A stretch of 64,000 bases of DNA from Chryseobacterium sp. SN22 (GTDB taxonomy: Bacteria > Bacteroidota > Bacteroidia > Flavobacteriales > Weeksellaceae), in NCBI RefSeq assembly GCF_008329705.1, contig NZ_VTSX01000011.1:1-64000 (forward strand), given 5' to 3'. Shown here in pieces: positions 23,700-32,242 of the stretch (positions are counted from its first letter, which is position 1; every line of letters begins with the position of its first letter). Made by a program: the position numbers and the translations under genes. Under the pieces are notes generated by a model that saw only the letters and a program-made list of their open reading frames with translations, was not told the origin of the DNA and did no database searches.

Positions 23700-25133
23700 A
23701 TGAAAAAGAGAAGGGCTTTTTTAACAGGAATTTTTACCGTATTCTGCGGCGCTGCAGTCATGAAAGCTCAGGATGTATACCTGTCGGTTCCTGAAAATAA
23801 TATTTTTAACAGGATTGAATTTACCTCGGTTCCGACAAGGGTAATGACGAACGCCAACAGAACAAACTGGGATTATACTTTTTTCGGATTAGCACCGGTG
23901 GCTCCTACATTTACTTCCGTATCCGGGCCCAATTTTACCCAGCCCTCTTCCTCATCTACTTTACCCAGCTCCACGCTTCTGTGGCAGTTGGAGAGTATGG
24001 GCGGGCAACCGCCTGCTACCGGATATTCGGGTTCTATACCGGGTTTTCAGTCGTTCAACACAAGTGCTGTAAGATGGTTTGAGCCCTCCGGGTCCATTTT
24101 TTTCGCAGGAGGATTCAACCGGGGAAATATCAATTTCATATTTAAAATACCGGCTGCCCAGTTTACGGCCAATGCTTACCGGGCCGGGAATTACTCTATG
24201 GACATCACTCAAAATTATAATGATTTTGTGCCACGTAATTTTAAAACGATTTTAGTCATTCCTTCATCCATCAGATGGATCACCACTTCTTTAACAAAAT
24301 ACATAGAAATATCTTCTCTGAATGACTACCGAATTACAGGCACCCGGGTGTTGAGTTTGGATAATGCGGAAATCGCGAATACGGTGGATTTTAATTTATG
24401 GGCGAAAGCTGCTGCCAATATTCAGTTTACTTCTTCAAAAGGGGTTCCGGGAACCAGAAATATAACCACCGTTAAATTAGGCAGTAATGGATCTGCCCTT
24501 ACGACCAAAGCCTTATCTGTCGACTTCCAGAATTTTTCCGCTGCTAATTTCAGTGTTGCAGCAGGAAACAGAAACAACTTCAGTCCGGAGCTTTATGTGT
24601 CTGCGGAAGATTTTAAAAACCTTTTCTTTGAAGCCGGAACGTATACGTTTGAATTGAACTTCAATGCCAGAAGTACAGATAACTCAATTAACAATTTGCA
24701 AAATACGGCTGTTCAGTTAAAGGTGCTTCCTCTGTCGGAGATCACCATCCCCAGTTCCGGACGGAATGTGAACTTCAATTTTAATACAGCTTCCCAGTAC
24801 AATGAGGGTCAGTCACAAATGATCCCAAACCAAATTGTATTGTCCAATAATGAAAGTTTTGAGCTCTATGTAAAATCGGACGAAAATTATTTCAAGAAAG
24901 GCGGCCTGCAGACCGACATCAATTCCAACATATTACAAATCGGCGTGGATGGAGGTTCTGCAAATGTTCCCTTATCCAAGACCCCTCAGAAAATACTTTT
25001 CAACGGAACACCGGTTTTGGACCGGGGACTGAACATAAGATACACCATACCCCCTGCAGGTGCCCAAAGTTTGGTCGGGAAGGAAAATACCACTTACTCC
25101 GTCAATGTTTATTATAGCTTTACGGCGATTTAG
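23700..25133 (+). CDS. Tip-adhesin-like protein ending in a pilin-like domain
   Basis: A 477-aa exported protein (signal MKKRRAFLTGIFTVFCGAAVMKA-Q). The N-terminal 180 residues are a Ser/Pro/Gly-rich domain of unknown type. A middle domain (about 200-345) contains LSLDNAEIANTVDFNLWAKA, echoing the pilin opening. The last 135 residues align along their whole length with the upstream subunits: VNFNFNTASQYNEGQ against VDFNYATAADYNSDQ, FELYVKSDENYF against FNVKVKAGGANF, LNIRYTIPPAG against LNLDYTIPAAK, and YSVNVYYSFTAI at the end. A two-part protein with a subunit-like C-terminus encoded last in the operon is the arrangement of a tip adhesin such as CsuE. The stop TAG coincides with the end of a MITE-like element. 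Confidence 0.72.
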   Translation: MKKRRAFLTGIFTVFCGAAVMKAQDVYLSVPENNIFNRIEFTSVPTRVMTNANRTNWDYTFFGLAPVAPTFTSVSGPNFTQPSSSSTLPSSTLLWQLESMGGQPPATGYSGSIPGFQSFNTSAVRWFEPSGSIFFAGGFNRGNINFIFKIPAAQFTANAYRAGNYSMDITQNYNDFVPRNFKTILVIPSSIRWITTSLTKYIEISSLNDYRITGTRVLSLDNAEIANTVDFNLWAKAAANIQFTSSKGVPGTRNITTVKLGSNGSALTTKALSVDFQNFSAANFSVAAGNRNNFSPELYVSAEDFKNLFFEAGTYTFELNFNARSTDNSINNLQNTAVQLKVLPLSEITIPSSGRNVNFNFNTASQYNEGQSQMIPNQIVLSNNESFELYVKSDENYFKKGGLQTDINSNILQIGVDGGSANVPLSKTPQKILFNGTPVLDRGLNIRYTIPPAGAQSLVGKENTTYSVNVYYSFTAI

Positions 25134-25318
25134 AGCGTGTTTAAATTCTAAATACATTTTTAACATTAAGGTCGATTTCTTATTTTTTTTTCGTTTAATA
25201 GGACTGAATTTGGCTACGCCGAATCCGGAGATTTTTACTATTAGAATAAACTTCGTTTATTTGGATAAAGCATATTAAGTCTGTAAAAAATCATTAGATA
25301 AAATTTGAACAGGCTCTA
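25131..25318. mobile_element. MITE-like element with ~20-bp terminal inverted repeats
   Basis: TAGAGCGTGTTTAAATTCTA at 25131 is matched, inverted, by TAGAGCCTGTTCAAATTTTA reading left from 25318 (17 of 20 positions). The ends are flanked by TA on each side, as expected for TA-targeting elements. The 188-bp interior encodes no transposase. A 16-bp direct repeat TTTTTAACATTAAGGT occurs inside (25157-25172) and just outside (25325-25340). Confidence 0.55.
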
Positions 25319-25764
25319 CATGTATTTTTAACATTAAGGTAATTTCTTATTCACTTAATCTAACGTGCATCCGATAGCATTCAGCTTATTTTCAATATTT
25401 TAGATTTACTAAAGGACTCATCCGGCCATAAAAGGGAGCTATCAGCCCCGGGCAACAACCTGCGATATTACATTCCGCCCTTTGTGCAGACAGGTTTCGC
25501 CCCTTCAGGGCCTGGGGGCTGTCGTCCGCTTTTGTTGACCCCGGATCCCACCTGCGGTAATGATCATGGTGCCCCTAGGAGGCAGATGCTTTTGCTGTTC
25601 TTTTCTCCTATATTTTTAATGTAACGTCCTTTTCTATCCCTTAATCTTATCTTTTCTCCGAATTCACATGAATGTACTTCTTATCAAAACGAATTTAAAG
25701 GATATTCTTTCTTAAACTTTGATCATCATGTTTAAAACAGCCTTTACCGTTTAATAATACCATA
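25319..25764. other. Intergenic region with a GC-rich block
   Basis: No gene recognised. A block at about 25430-25600 is clearly richer in G and C than its surroundings and contains short inverted runs such as CCCCTTCAGGGCC. Confidence 0.4.
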
Positions 25765-25964
25765 AAGAGCATCGTGGTTTTATTTTAATGGATATTCAGG
25801 CCCGTCTCAATGGCATTGATGCAACCCAAAAATAAGAGGGCTGAAAAAAATACCGAAATTCCTGTTATGAGCCTGACGGCGGGAAGTTGTCCCGGTAAGA
25901 AAGAAGTAAGAAAGAAAAATGCCTGCAAGCCGGAAGGCCAGGCTTTTTAACCAAATTTTATTAA
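25765..25964 (+). pseudogene. Remnant of a response-regulator receiver domain
   Basis: Three pieces in different frames reconstruct the second half of a REC domain: GFILMDIQARLNGIDATQK (phospho-acceptor Asp and its flank), EIPVMSLTAG (the strand with the conserved Thr) and KEKCLQAGRPGFLTKF (the region with the conserved Lys). It resembles the second receiver of the hybrid kinase at 27634-30969. At least two frameshifts separate the parts. It lies just upstream of the histidine kinase gene, so an older hybrid kinase or regulator may have stood here. Confidence 0.65.
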
Positions 25965-26080
25965 AACATACCCTCTCTGGGATAATTCAAGAATGGTTTG
26001 GCATATAAATCAAAAAAAAATTAAATAATAAACTATTATGTAAAAAATATAGTATATTTTTAGCTTTTGATATTGAATTT

Positions 26081-26815
26081 ATGGATGATTTTATCAATGA
26101 ACTGCAATTAAAAATCGAAAGACTGGAAAACGAAATCAATTTCAAGAACGCACTGATCTCGATATTGTCTCATGACTCAAAGGAACTGTTTGGAAATTTT
26201 CTCTGGCTTATAGAAGCACTGGAAGAAAAGACCATAAGTGAGGAGGATTTTTTTAAGTTGCTGCCGCAGGTAAAAAGCGATGCCCGGAAGAATCTGCAAT
26301 CTGTTCAGGACAGCGTTGCCTGGCTGAGAACACAATACGGGGATTTTAAGATTAAACCTGTTAAAATGATGGTGACGGATCTTTTTCACCATTTGGAAGA
26401 AAAATACGCTGCCAGATTAAGAGAAAAAAACATTAAGTTTCATTTTAAGGGAGATCGCCATACAGTTCTTACAAACGATCGCGTGCTGCTCGAATATGTT
26501 TTAGACAAAATTTTTGACAATGCGGTAAAATACTCCCTGCCGGGACAAGACATTTATTTAGAAGGAGGTGCCAAAGGTGATCAGGTCGTTCTTTCCGTGG
26601 CTGATTCCGGAACGGGAATGAATGAAAAGTATTTATCGGCAGTCTACACTTATGATAATCCCGTGTTTCTGGGGACTGCGGGCGAGAAAGGAGCTGGATT
26701 AAGTCTGAAGATTGTAAAACATTTTATTTCCCTGATGGGCGGAAATATCGACATCATTTCATCTGAAGATAATGGGACAACAGTTTCCCTTTTTTTACCT
26801 AATTTTATAGAATGA
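26081..26815 (+). CDS. Cytosolic sensor histidine kinase
   Basis: A 244-aa kinase without membrane segments. An N-terminal coiled coil (about 5-25) leads into ISILSHDSKELFGNF with the phospho-accepting His31, an H-box variant in which the usual E-(I/L)-R is replaced by D-S-K-E. The ATPase part has the N-box FDNAVKYSLPG, G1 box DSGTGMNE and G2 box GEKGAGLSLKIVKH. No sensor domain is present, so input must come by partner protein or through the coiled coil. It overlaps the response-regulator gene by 4 bp (ATGA), which indicates coupled translation and a dedicated two-component pair. The signal is unknown. Confidence 0.9.
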   Translation: MDDFINELQLKIERLENEINFKNALISILSHDSKELFGNFLWLIEALEEKTISEEDFFKLLPQVKSDARKNLQSVQDSVAWLRTQYGDFKIKPVKMMVTDLFHHLEEKYAARLREKNIKFHFKGDRHTVLTNDRVLLEYVLDKIFDNAVKYSLPGQDIYLEGGAKGDQVVLSVADSGTGMNEKYLSAVYTYDNPVFLGTAGEKGAGLSLKIVKHFISLMGGNIDIISSEDNGTTVSLFLPNFIE

Positions 26816-27459
26816 AGGAGTTAAAATCAAATATCCGTATTGTGGTAGCAGATGATCACGGTATTGTCCGGATGGGCCTGATACAAACGATCCGACGACT
26901 CAGGCCCGATGCCATCATTTCCGAAGTAGAGGATTATAAATCGCTGTACAGGGTAATTCTGAACGAAGAACTGGATCTGGCGATTATGGATGTTAATATG
27001 CCTAACGGTACTGTTCAGGAAGCAATAGATTATATAAAAATCCGCCAGCCTGAATTAAAAATCCTGATTTTTTCTTCACAGGACGAAGAGCTGTATGGCA
27101 TGCGTTACTTAAAAATGGGTGCCGGCGGCTATCTGAGCAAACAAAGTTCCACCGAAGTCATTGAGGCTGCTTTAACGGCAATGCTCAGTAAGGGCAGATA
27201 TATAAGTGACAATATAAAAGAAGCTGTTTTTTTAGAATCATTAACCGGTGCGGCAAAAGACTCTCCCTTCGAAGCGCTGTCAGACCGCGAGCTGCAGATT
27301 GCCAATAAGCTTGCAGAAGGCCTTCCCCTTAAAGAAATTTCCAATCAGCTGAATCTTCATTCATCGACGATCAGCACGTATAAAAACAGGATGTTTGAGA
27401 AGCTGAAGATACGGTCCATCCCTGAATTGGTAGAAATTCTCAGGCTGTATAATCAGTAA
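26812..27459 (+). CDS. LuxR/NarL-type response regulator
   Basis: A 215-aa regulator. The receiver domain (about 8-125) has the acidic pair in VVADDHGIVR, phospho-acceptor Asp60 in LAIMDVNMP, Ser in ILIFSSQ and Lys in GGYLSKQSS. The C-terminal helix-turn-helix (about 148-210: LSDRELQIANKLAEGLPLKEIS, NQLNLHSSTISTYKNRMFEKL, split at about 150 and 172) is the LuxR/GerE type. The start overlaps the kinase stop by 4 bp. The target genes are not evident. It is convergent with the large hybrid kinase downstream, and no regulated gene is adjacent, so it may act elsewhere in the genome. Confidence 0.93.
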   Translation: MKELKSNIRIVVADDHGIVRMGLIQTIRRLRPDAIISEVEDYKSLYRVILNEELDLAIMDVNMPNGTVQEAIDYIKIRQPELKILIFSSQDEELYGMRYLKMGAGGYLSKQSSTEVIEAALTAMLSKGRYISDNIKEAVFLESLTGAAKDSPFEALSDRELQIANKLAEGLPLKEISNQLNLHSSTISTYKNRMFEKLKIRSIPELVEILRLYNQ

Positions 27460-27569
27460 ACATCCTGTTATTTTCCGATTTGTCATCCCAAGGAACCTGG
27501 GGGGATTGTATACCTCATTATCAGATTTTCCGTCCACGGCTCCGGGGGATGCGCGAAATAACCTGGTAC

Positions 27570-27592
27570 GGGCAGAACAGGAAGATCTGCCC
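27570..27592. terminator. Weak hairpin between convergent signalling genes
   Basis: GGGCAGA (27570-27576) pairs with TCTGCCC (27586-27592). There is no clear T-run, so terminator function is uncertain. Confidence 0.3.
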
Positions 27593-27633
27593 ATCATCTT
27601 CCCCAAAAACCAGTCTGCTTAACTTATGTAATT

Positions 27634-30600
27634 TTATTGTATCAACCCCTTAATTATTTTCAATCCTATCCTTATTTCTTCACTTATTTCCTTATCAAGC
27701 GATGTACAATCCAAATTCTTACTTAATTTTATTTCCCATTCCTTCGCACATTCCGATAGCCTGAAAAGCCCTGCTGTTCCTGCGGTCCCCTTCATCTTAT
27801 GAAGAATTACCCCTATATCTGCTCCATTGTTGGCACGGTGTGCAATTTTAATGTCTTTCATTGCCTGATCCAGCTGCTGAACAACGAGGTTCAGAAACAA
27901 ATTCCGAAATTCGACATCATCGCCTATCTGTCCATTGAGCATATGCATGTCAATATATTCATCCAGAGCAACTGGGCCTGCAGTACCGCCAGATTTACCC
28001 ATGACAGGAAGATATTTTTTCAACATTGCTTCCAGATCGTTTTGTTTTAAAGGTTTTGGGAGGAAATCATCCATCCCGCTGTCCAGGCATTTTTCTTTTT
28101 CACCCAGTACATTTCCGGCTGTAACCCCTATAATCGGAACAGCTTTGTATCCTGGCAGCAGGCGAATTTGTTTTGTAGCCTCCATACCGTCCATTACCGG
28201 CATCTGCACATCCATCAGGATGATGGAAAATTGTTTTTTTCTGCACCGTTCTAAAGCTTCAAGTCCATTTACCGCTTCTGTAAGATCAAAACGGGACGAA
28301 ATTGCTTTCATTATTCTGTTGTTCAGAACCATATTTACGGGGTTATCATCCACGAGCAATACATCCATTTCATTAAAAACAGATCCATTGTCTGTACCCA
28401 TATCTTTTACAACAGGTTCATCTTTAAAACTATTCTTCTCCACACGATTGAGCGTTTTGTACAGTTCATCGGATTTAATAGGTTTCATCAGGAAGTAAGA
28501 GTTATCTTCTTTCCGGAAGGAATTGATGACATCGTGCTCTTCGGAAGAGGTATGGAGAATGACCAGAGGAGAAACCTCATTGCGTTGGCTGAACAGCTCT
28601 TTAATTTTATCTATAGTATCCAGACCCGATATAACCGGCATATGATAATCCATCAGTATCACATCAAAACGTTCCCCTCTCAATAACATTTGCAGTGCTT
28701 CCGTACCACTCGCTGCAAGCACAGATTCTACATTCTTATAGGCAAGCATATGCTTCAGGATAATTCTGTTTGCTTCATTATCGTCAACAACAAGGACCCG
28801 TTTTATCGAAAGGAGTTTATTTTCGTCTTTTATTTCGGACGTTTCGTACGGAACCTCTATGTCAAAGAAAAATACCGATCCCTTTTCCGAAGCGCTGATT
28901 AAGGAAAGGTTGCTTTGCATATACCCCAAAATATTGTTTGATATGGTGAGCCCAAGGCCCGTTCCGCCATATTGCTTGCTGATCGAGCTGTTTTCCTGCG
29001 TAAAGGCATTAAAAATGTACTTTTGTTTATCCTGCGGGATTCCTATTCCTGTATCTCTTACTGAAAAACGTAATTTAATATTCTGCTCGTCAATGTTCAA
29101 CTTTTCAACCTTAAGTTCAATTTCACCTTCTTTTGTGAACTTAACGGCATTGCCGAGAAGATTAATCAGAATCTGCTTCAGCCTTGCTCCATCTAAAAAT
29201 AAGGTTTTCGGAAGTCCCGGCTCGATATTAAGGAGCAGCTCAATATTCTTTTTCTGCGACTGGTACAGAATCACATTGATCACCTGGCTTACCATGTCAT
29301 ACACATCGTAAGGTTCTATCAGGAGTTCCAGCTTACCGGATTCTATCTTAGAGAAATCAAGAATATCATTGATGATGTTAAGCAGATTTTCTCCTGATTC
29401 ATTGATGTAATTCAGATATTGAGTCTGTATTTCATTCAGCGGTGTCCTGAGGAGGAGGTCTGAAAAACCAATAACCCCATTTAAAGGCGTCCTGATCTCA
29501 TGACTCATATTGGCCAGAAATTCGGATTTAGCTTTGCTGGCTATATCTGCAGTCTCCTTTGCATTTTTCAGTTCTTCATTGATCTTTACGGCATGGGTAA
29601 TATTCTGTACGGAAATAATGATCCCCCCTACTTCGTCTTTTGTAAGATACCAGGGTCCGACCTTAAGGTCGTAATGCTGGATTTCTTCTTTTCCTTCGAC
29701 CTTTATTGTAAAATCACTGTTAATGTAAGTTTCCCCCAACAGCGCATTCTTATAGATCTCTTTTCCTTCTCCGGGAATATCAGGTGATATAGCGAAAAGG
29801 TTATTACTGATAAGGTCTACATTATTCATACTGAATTCCTCTCTCCATCTGCTGCTTACGGCAACATAGTTGAGGTCTTTATCAAACATGGCCAGAGGAA
29901 CAGGGACATCAGTGGCAAAGGACTTCATGATAGCCTCCTTCCGGGTGACTTCCAGAAACATTTTTTTTAAGGCATCAATATCCTGAATGGTTCCGAAAAC
30001 CCTTTTGCAGGTATCCCCTTCAAATTCGGGAATACCTTTTACTCTTACCCAGATCGTAATGCCGTCATTACGCAAAAGCTGAAGCTCCTCATCAAAAGCA
30101 ATTCCCTGTTGTATTGCACTGTTAAATAGATGTCTTATTCTCTCCCCGCTTTTTCCCTGATAAAATTCAAGGGCATTTTCAAAGGTGGGCTGGAAACTAT
30201 TTTTTACTTTATGAATTTCTCTTGTACATTGAGACCAGAAGAGCTTTCCGGTCTCTCTATTGACTTCCCAGCCTCCCACCTGGGCGACCGAGCTTGTTTC
30301 CTCAAGCATTTCCTTCGTGTAAGACAGATCTTTTTCCAGCTTAGCCCGCCGGATAAGGTCGGATTTTAGTTGTATATAGACAAAAACGGTTGTACCAATG
30401 GCTGCTAAGGCAGAAAAGATGATGAATAAAACAGTCCAGTTGGAAGACCTGTTCAGATATTTATTTTTTATGGTAAGCTGAGCCTCCTCGTATTTTACGA
30501 ATTTCTCAACCAGCAGGCGGCATCTGTCCATAGCTCTCTTGTCCTGTATAAGTCTATCCGGGGTTATCAGGATTCCCTTTTTACGGTTCCCGATAAGCAG

Positions 30601-30969
30601 TGCATACCCTTTCATCATCATTTCTGAAGTACGCAGCAGTTCATGCAGGACCTTAGTCTGATGTTTATCGCTGAGATTAAGCCTGGTGATCCTAGAAGCA
30701 AGCAGCGGATATTCATTCCTGCCTTCATTGAAAGGTTCAAGAAAATTGTTCCGGCCGGTGAGCTGATATCCCCGATTGCCGGTTTCTGCATCTAACAGGG
30801 TATTTAAGACATCTTTTACCAAACTGATCGATTCCTTACTCTTTAATAAACTTTCCCTGTTCTCCATCTGCTTACGGATGCTTATATAAGATGCTACAGA
30901 ACTGGCAATCAGCAGTATCAAAGAAATTAACACACCTATCTGAAGATTTCTTATAATTTTTTTCGGCAT
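27634..30969 (-). CDS. CHASE3-PAS hybrid histidine kinase with two receivers and Hpt domain
   Basis: A 1111-aa membrane kinase. A helix at about 8-28 and a second at about 178-198 enclose a CHASE3 sensor (ETGNRGYQLTGRNNFLEPF at about 60-80). Two PAS domains follow at about 225-335 (SVAQVGGWEVNRETGKLFW) and about 345-465. HisKA carries NMSHEIRTPLNGVIGFS with His near 488. The HATPase has NLLGNAVKFTKEGE, RDTGIGIP and YGGTGLGLTISN. Receiver 1 has VILMDYHMP with Asp near 771, and receiver 2 IILMDVQMPVMDG with Asp near 918. A C-terminal Hpt has LHKMKGTAGTAGLF with His near 1058. It can thus run a full phosphorelay inside one chain. Its output regulator is not adjacent unless it is the facing LuxR-type protein. 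Confidence 0.93.
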   Translation of the reverse strand: MPKKIIRNLQIGVLISLILLIASSVASYISIRKQMENRESLLKSKESISLVKDVLNTLLDAETGNRGYQLTGRNNFLEPFNEGRNEYPLLASRITRLNLSDKHQTKVLHELLRTSEMMMKGYALLIGNRKKGILITPDRLIQDKRAMDRCRLLVEKFVKYEEAQLTIKNKYLNRSSNWTVLFIIFSALAAIGTTVFVYIQLKSDLIRRAKLEKDLSYTKEMLEETSSVAQVGGWEVNRETGKLFWSQCTREIHKVKNSFQPTFENALEFYQGKSGERIRHLFNSAIQQGIAFDEELQLLRNDGITIWVRVKGIPEFEGDTCKRVFGTIQDIDALKKMFLEVTRKEAIMKSFATDVPVPLAMFDKDLNYVAVSSRWREEFSMNNVDLISNNLFAISPDIPGEGKEIYKNALLGETYINSDFTIKVEGKEEIQHYDLKVGPWYLTKDEVGGIIISVQNITHAVKINEELKNAKETADIASKAKSEFLANMSHEIRTPLNGVIGFSDLLLRTPLNEIQTQYLNYINESGENLLNIINDILDFSKIESGKLELLIEPYDVYDMVSQVINVILYQSQKKNIELLLNIEPGLPKTLFLDGARLKQILINLLGNAVKFTKEGEIELKVEKLNIDEQNIKLRFSVRDTGIGIPQDKQKYIFNAFTQENSSISKQYGGTGLGLTISNNILGYMQSNLSLISASEKGSVFFFDIEVPYETSEIKDENKLLSIKRVLVVDDNEANRIILKHMLAYKNVESVLAASGTEALQMLLRGERFDVILMDYHMPVISGLDTIDKIKELFSQRNEVSPLVILHTSSEEHDVINSFRKEDNSYFLMKPIKSDELYKTLNRVEKNSFKDEPVVKDMGTDNGSVFNEMDVLLVDDNPVNMVLNNRIMKAISSRFDLTEAVNGLEALERCRKKQFSIILMDVQMPVMDGMEATKQIRLLPGYKAVPIIGVTAGNVLGEKEKCLDSGMDDFLPKPLKQNDLEAMLKKYLPVMGKSGGTAGPVALDEYIDMHMLNGQIGDDVEFRNLFLNLVVQQLDQAMKDIKIAHRANNGADIGVILHKMKGTAGTAGLFRLSECAKEWEIKLSKNLDCTSLDKEISEEIRIGLKIIKGLIQ

Positions 30970-31585
30970 TGAATAGCAGTTTAAGGGTCAGGGATTAAAA
31001 GTAGGTCATTTTATAATGAGTAACAAATTAATTTAAAAAAATGGACATGATATGCATCAATATACTTTATTTTTTGTGAAATCTATCTAAATAAGAACGC
31101 CAGAGCAGGGCAAGGACAGCTAAAACACCGGATATTATTCCTATCCAGGGAGCAATTGATATTCCGTACCGGCTAATAAAAATCCCCCGAAGGCTGTTCC
31201 TGAAGACACCCCTGAATTCCCGGATGAGGTCTGGAGACTGTCGGCAATTTTTTTTGCATGGGGTGCCGCGGAAATCATATAACCCCACCCTGATCGGAAA
31301 AAAGATGCATGGCGATCTCTAGCTTCTCTTCGTAGTCAAATTTTTTTTCTCGGCATGATCCTGCAAAGGCACGATATTAAACCGAACGGTTTAAATAAAA
31401 AAATAACTTTGTTATTATGCCTGTCGTTCTTTCAGAATGTATTTATGATGGTCATTTGAGATCAAAGTAAAAGCTATCTTTTAACCTTCAGTTTACCATC
31501 CGATGCTTAAATAAAAATCTTTAATACTTTGAAAAAAGAAGATTGTTGAAACTCTTATTGTGCTTATTATTGTGTAGGTTTACAG
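30970..31585. other. Intergenic region between hybrid kinase and Crp-type gene
   Basis: Apart from the MFS fragment at 31067-31330, no gene is visible; the remainder is AT-rich. Confidence 0.5.
31067..31330 (-). pseudogene. C-terminal fragment of an MFS transporter
   Basis: The last part reads YGISIAPWIGIISGVLAVLALLWRSYL then DRFHKK, the usual end of DHA1-type MFS efflux or sugar transporters. The preceding segment, SAAPHAKKIADSLQTSSGNSGVSSGTAFGG (residues split across about 31180-31270), is in a different frame, so a frameshift separates helix 11 from helix 12. The rest of the transporter is absent. It lies upstream of the hybrid kinase on the same strand but is not part of a working gene. 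Confidence 0.65.
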
Positions 31586-31599
31586 CCCATACCTATGGG
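31586..31599. promoter_or_regulatory. Palindrome CCCATA-CC-TATGGG before the Crp-type gene
   Basis: A perfect 6-bp inverted repeat with a 2-bp centre, 30 bp before the start codon of the regulator. A candidate operator. Confidence 0.4.
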
Positions 31600-31617
31600 T
31601 AGTCTACTGAGATTTGA

Positions 31618-31625
31618 TAGCTTTG
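31618..31625 (+). promoter_or_regulatory. -7 box TAGCTTTG directly before the Crp-type gene
   Basis: A perfect TAnnTTTG box ending 4 bp before the ATG, so transcription would start about at the start codon if used. Confidence 0.35.
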
Positions 31626-31629
31626 CAGA

Positions 31630-32199
31630 ATGAATGAATTTATAAATTTCCTGTTGCAATTTGGACATCTTACCCAACAGCACATTGACTTGATCAAAAG
31701 TAAATCAACAAATTTAGACCTTGAAAAAGGAACTTATTTTTGGGAAACGGGGAAAAATTCAAAATATGTCGGGTTTGTGACAAGCGGAATTCTCCGGGTG
31801 TATTACTGCAATGAGGAGGGTAATGAATTTACCCATTACTTTGTTGAAGAAAATCACTGGCTTTCAGATTGGGATCATCCGGATAAAAGTGTTCACCCCA
31901 TAGCCAACCTGCAAGCCATTACAGACTGTTCATGTATCGTTTTCTTAAAAAAAGACTGGAGCGAACTATTAGATGCTGTCGCTGAATTAAATACCATCAT
32001 TCAAAAAATAATTATAAAACATAAATCCAAAAAGCTGGAAAGAAGAAGTTCCCTTATTTCAGAAGACAACACTCAGCGATACCTGTCTTTTCTGGAACAA
32101 TATCCAAATATGGTTAATCGCATTCCTCTTTCCTATGTGGCATCTTACCTGGGCATGAAACAGCAGTCTTTAAGCAGAGTGAGAAAAAATATACGGTGA
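31630..32199 (+). CDS. Crp/Fnr-family transcription regulator
   Basis: A 189-aa regulator. Residues 10-115 form a cyclic-nucleotide-binding-type beta roll (KGTYFWETGKNSKYVGFVTSG, ILRVYYCNEEGNEFTHYF; split near 32 and 55). The long helix follows at about 118-145, and the C-terminal helix-turn-helix is at about 150-189 (RIPLSYVASYLGMKQQSLSRVRKN). This short form without a wing is the common Bacteroidota type, in which the ligand is usually not cAMP. The protein is directly followed by an SDR gene with a palindrome in its promoter, so it likely controls that gene. Confidence 0.9.
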   Translation: MNEFINFLLQFGHLTQQHIDLIKSKSTNLDLEKGTYFWETGKNSKYVGFVTSGILRVYYCNEEGNEFTHYFVEENHWLSDWDHPDKSVHPIANLQAITDCSCIVFLKKDWSELLDAVAELNTIIQKIIIKHKSKKLERRSSLISEDNTQRYLSFLEQYPNMVNRIPLSYVASYLGMKQQSLSRVRKNIR

Positions 32200-32203
32200 T
32201 TAC

Positions 32204-32223
32204 TTTTTCACAAATGTGAAAAA
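32204..32223. promoter_or_regulatory. Palindrome TTTTTCAC-AAAT-GTGAAAAA in the SDR promoter
   Basis: A perfect 8-bp inverted repeat with a 4-bp centre, between the Crp-type gene and the SDR gene, 19 bp upstream of the SDR -7 box. Crp/Fnr proteins bind two-fold symmetric sites of this size, so it is a likely target of the adjacent regulator. Confidence 0.55.
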
Positions 32224-32242
32224 ATTTTATTTTTTATCGGGG

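Noticed and set aside
27935..28498. 187-codon plus-strand frame
   Set aside because: It lies antisense inside the well-supported hybrid kinase receivers, and its Ser-rich composition is a mirror of the kinase codons.
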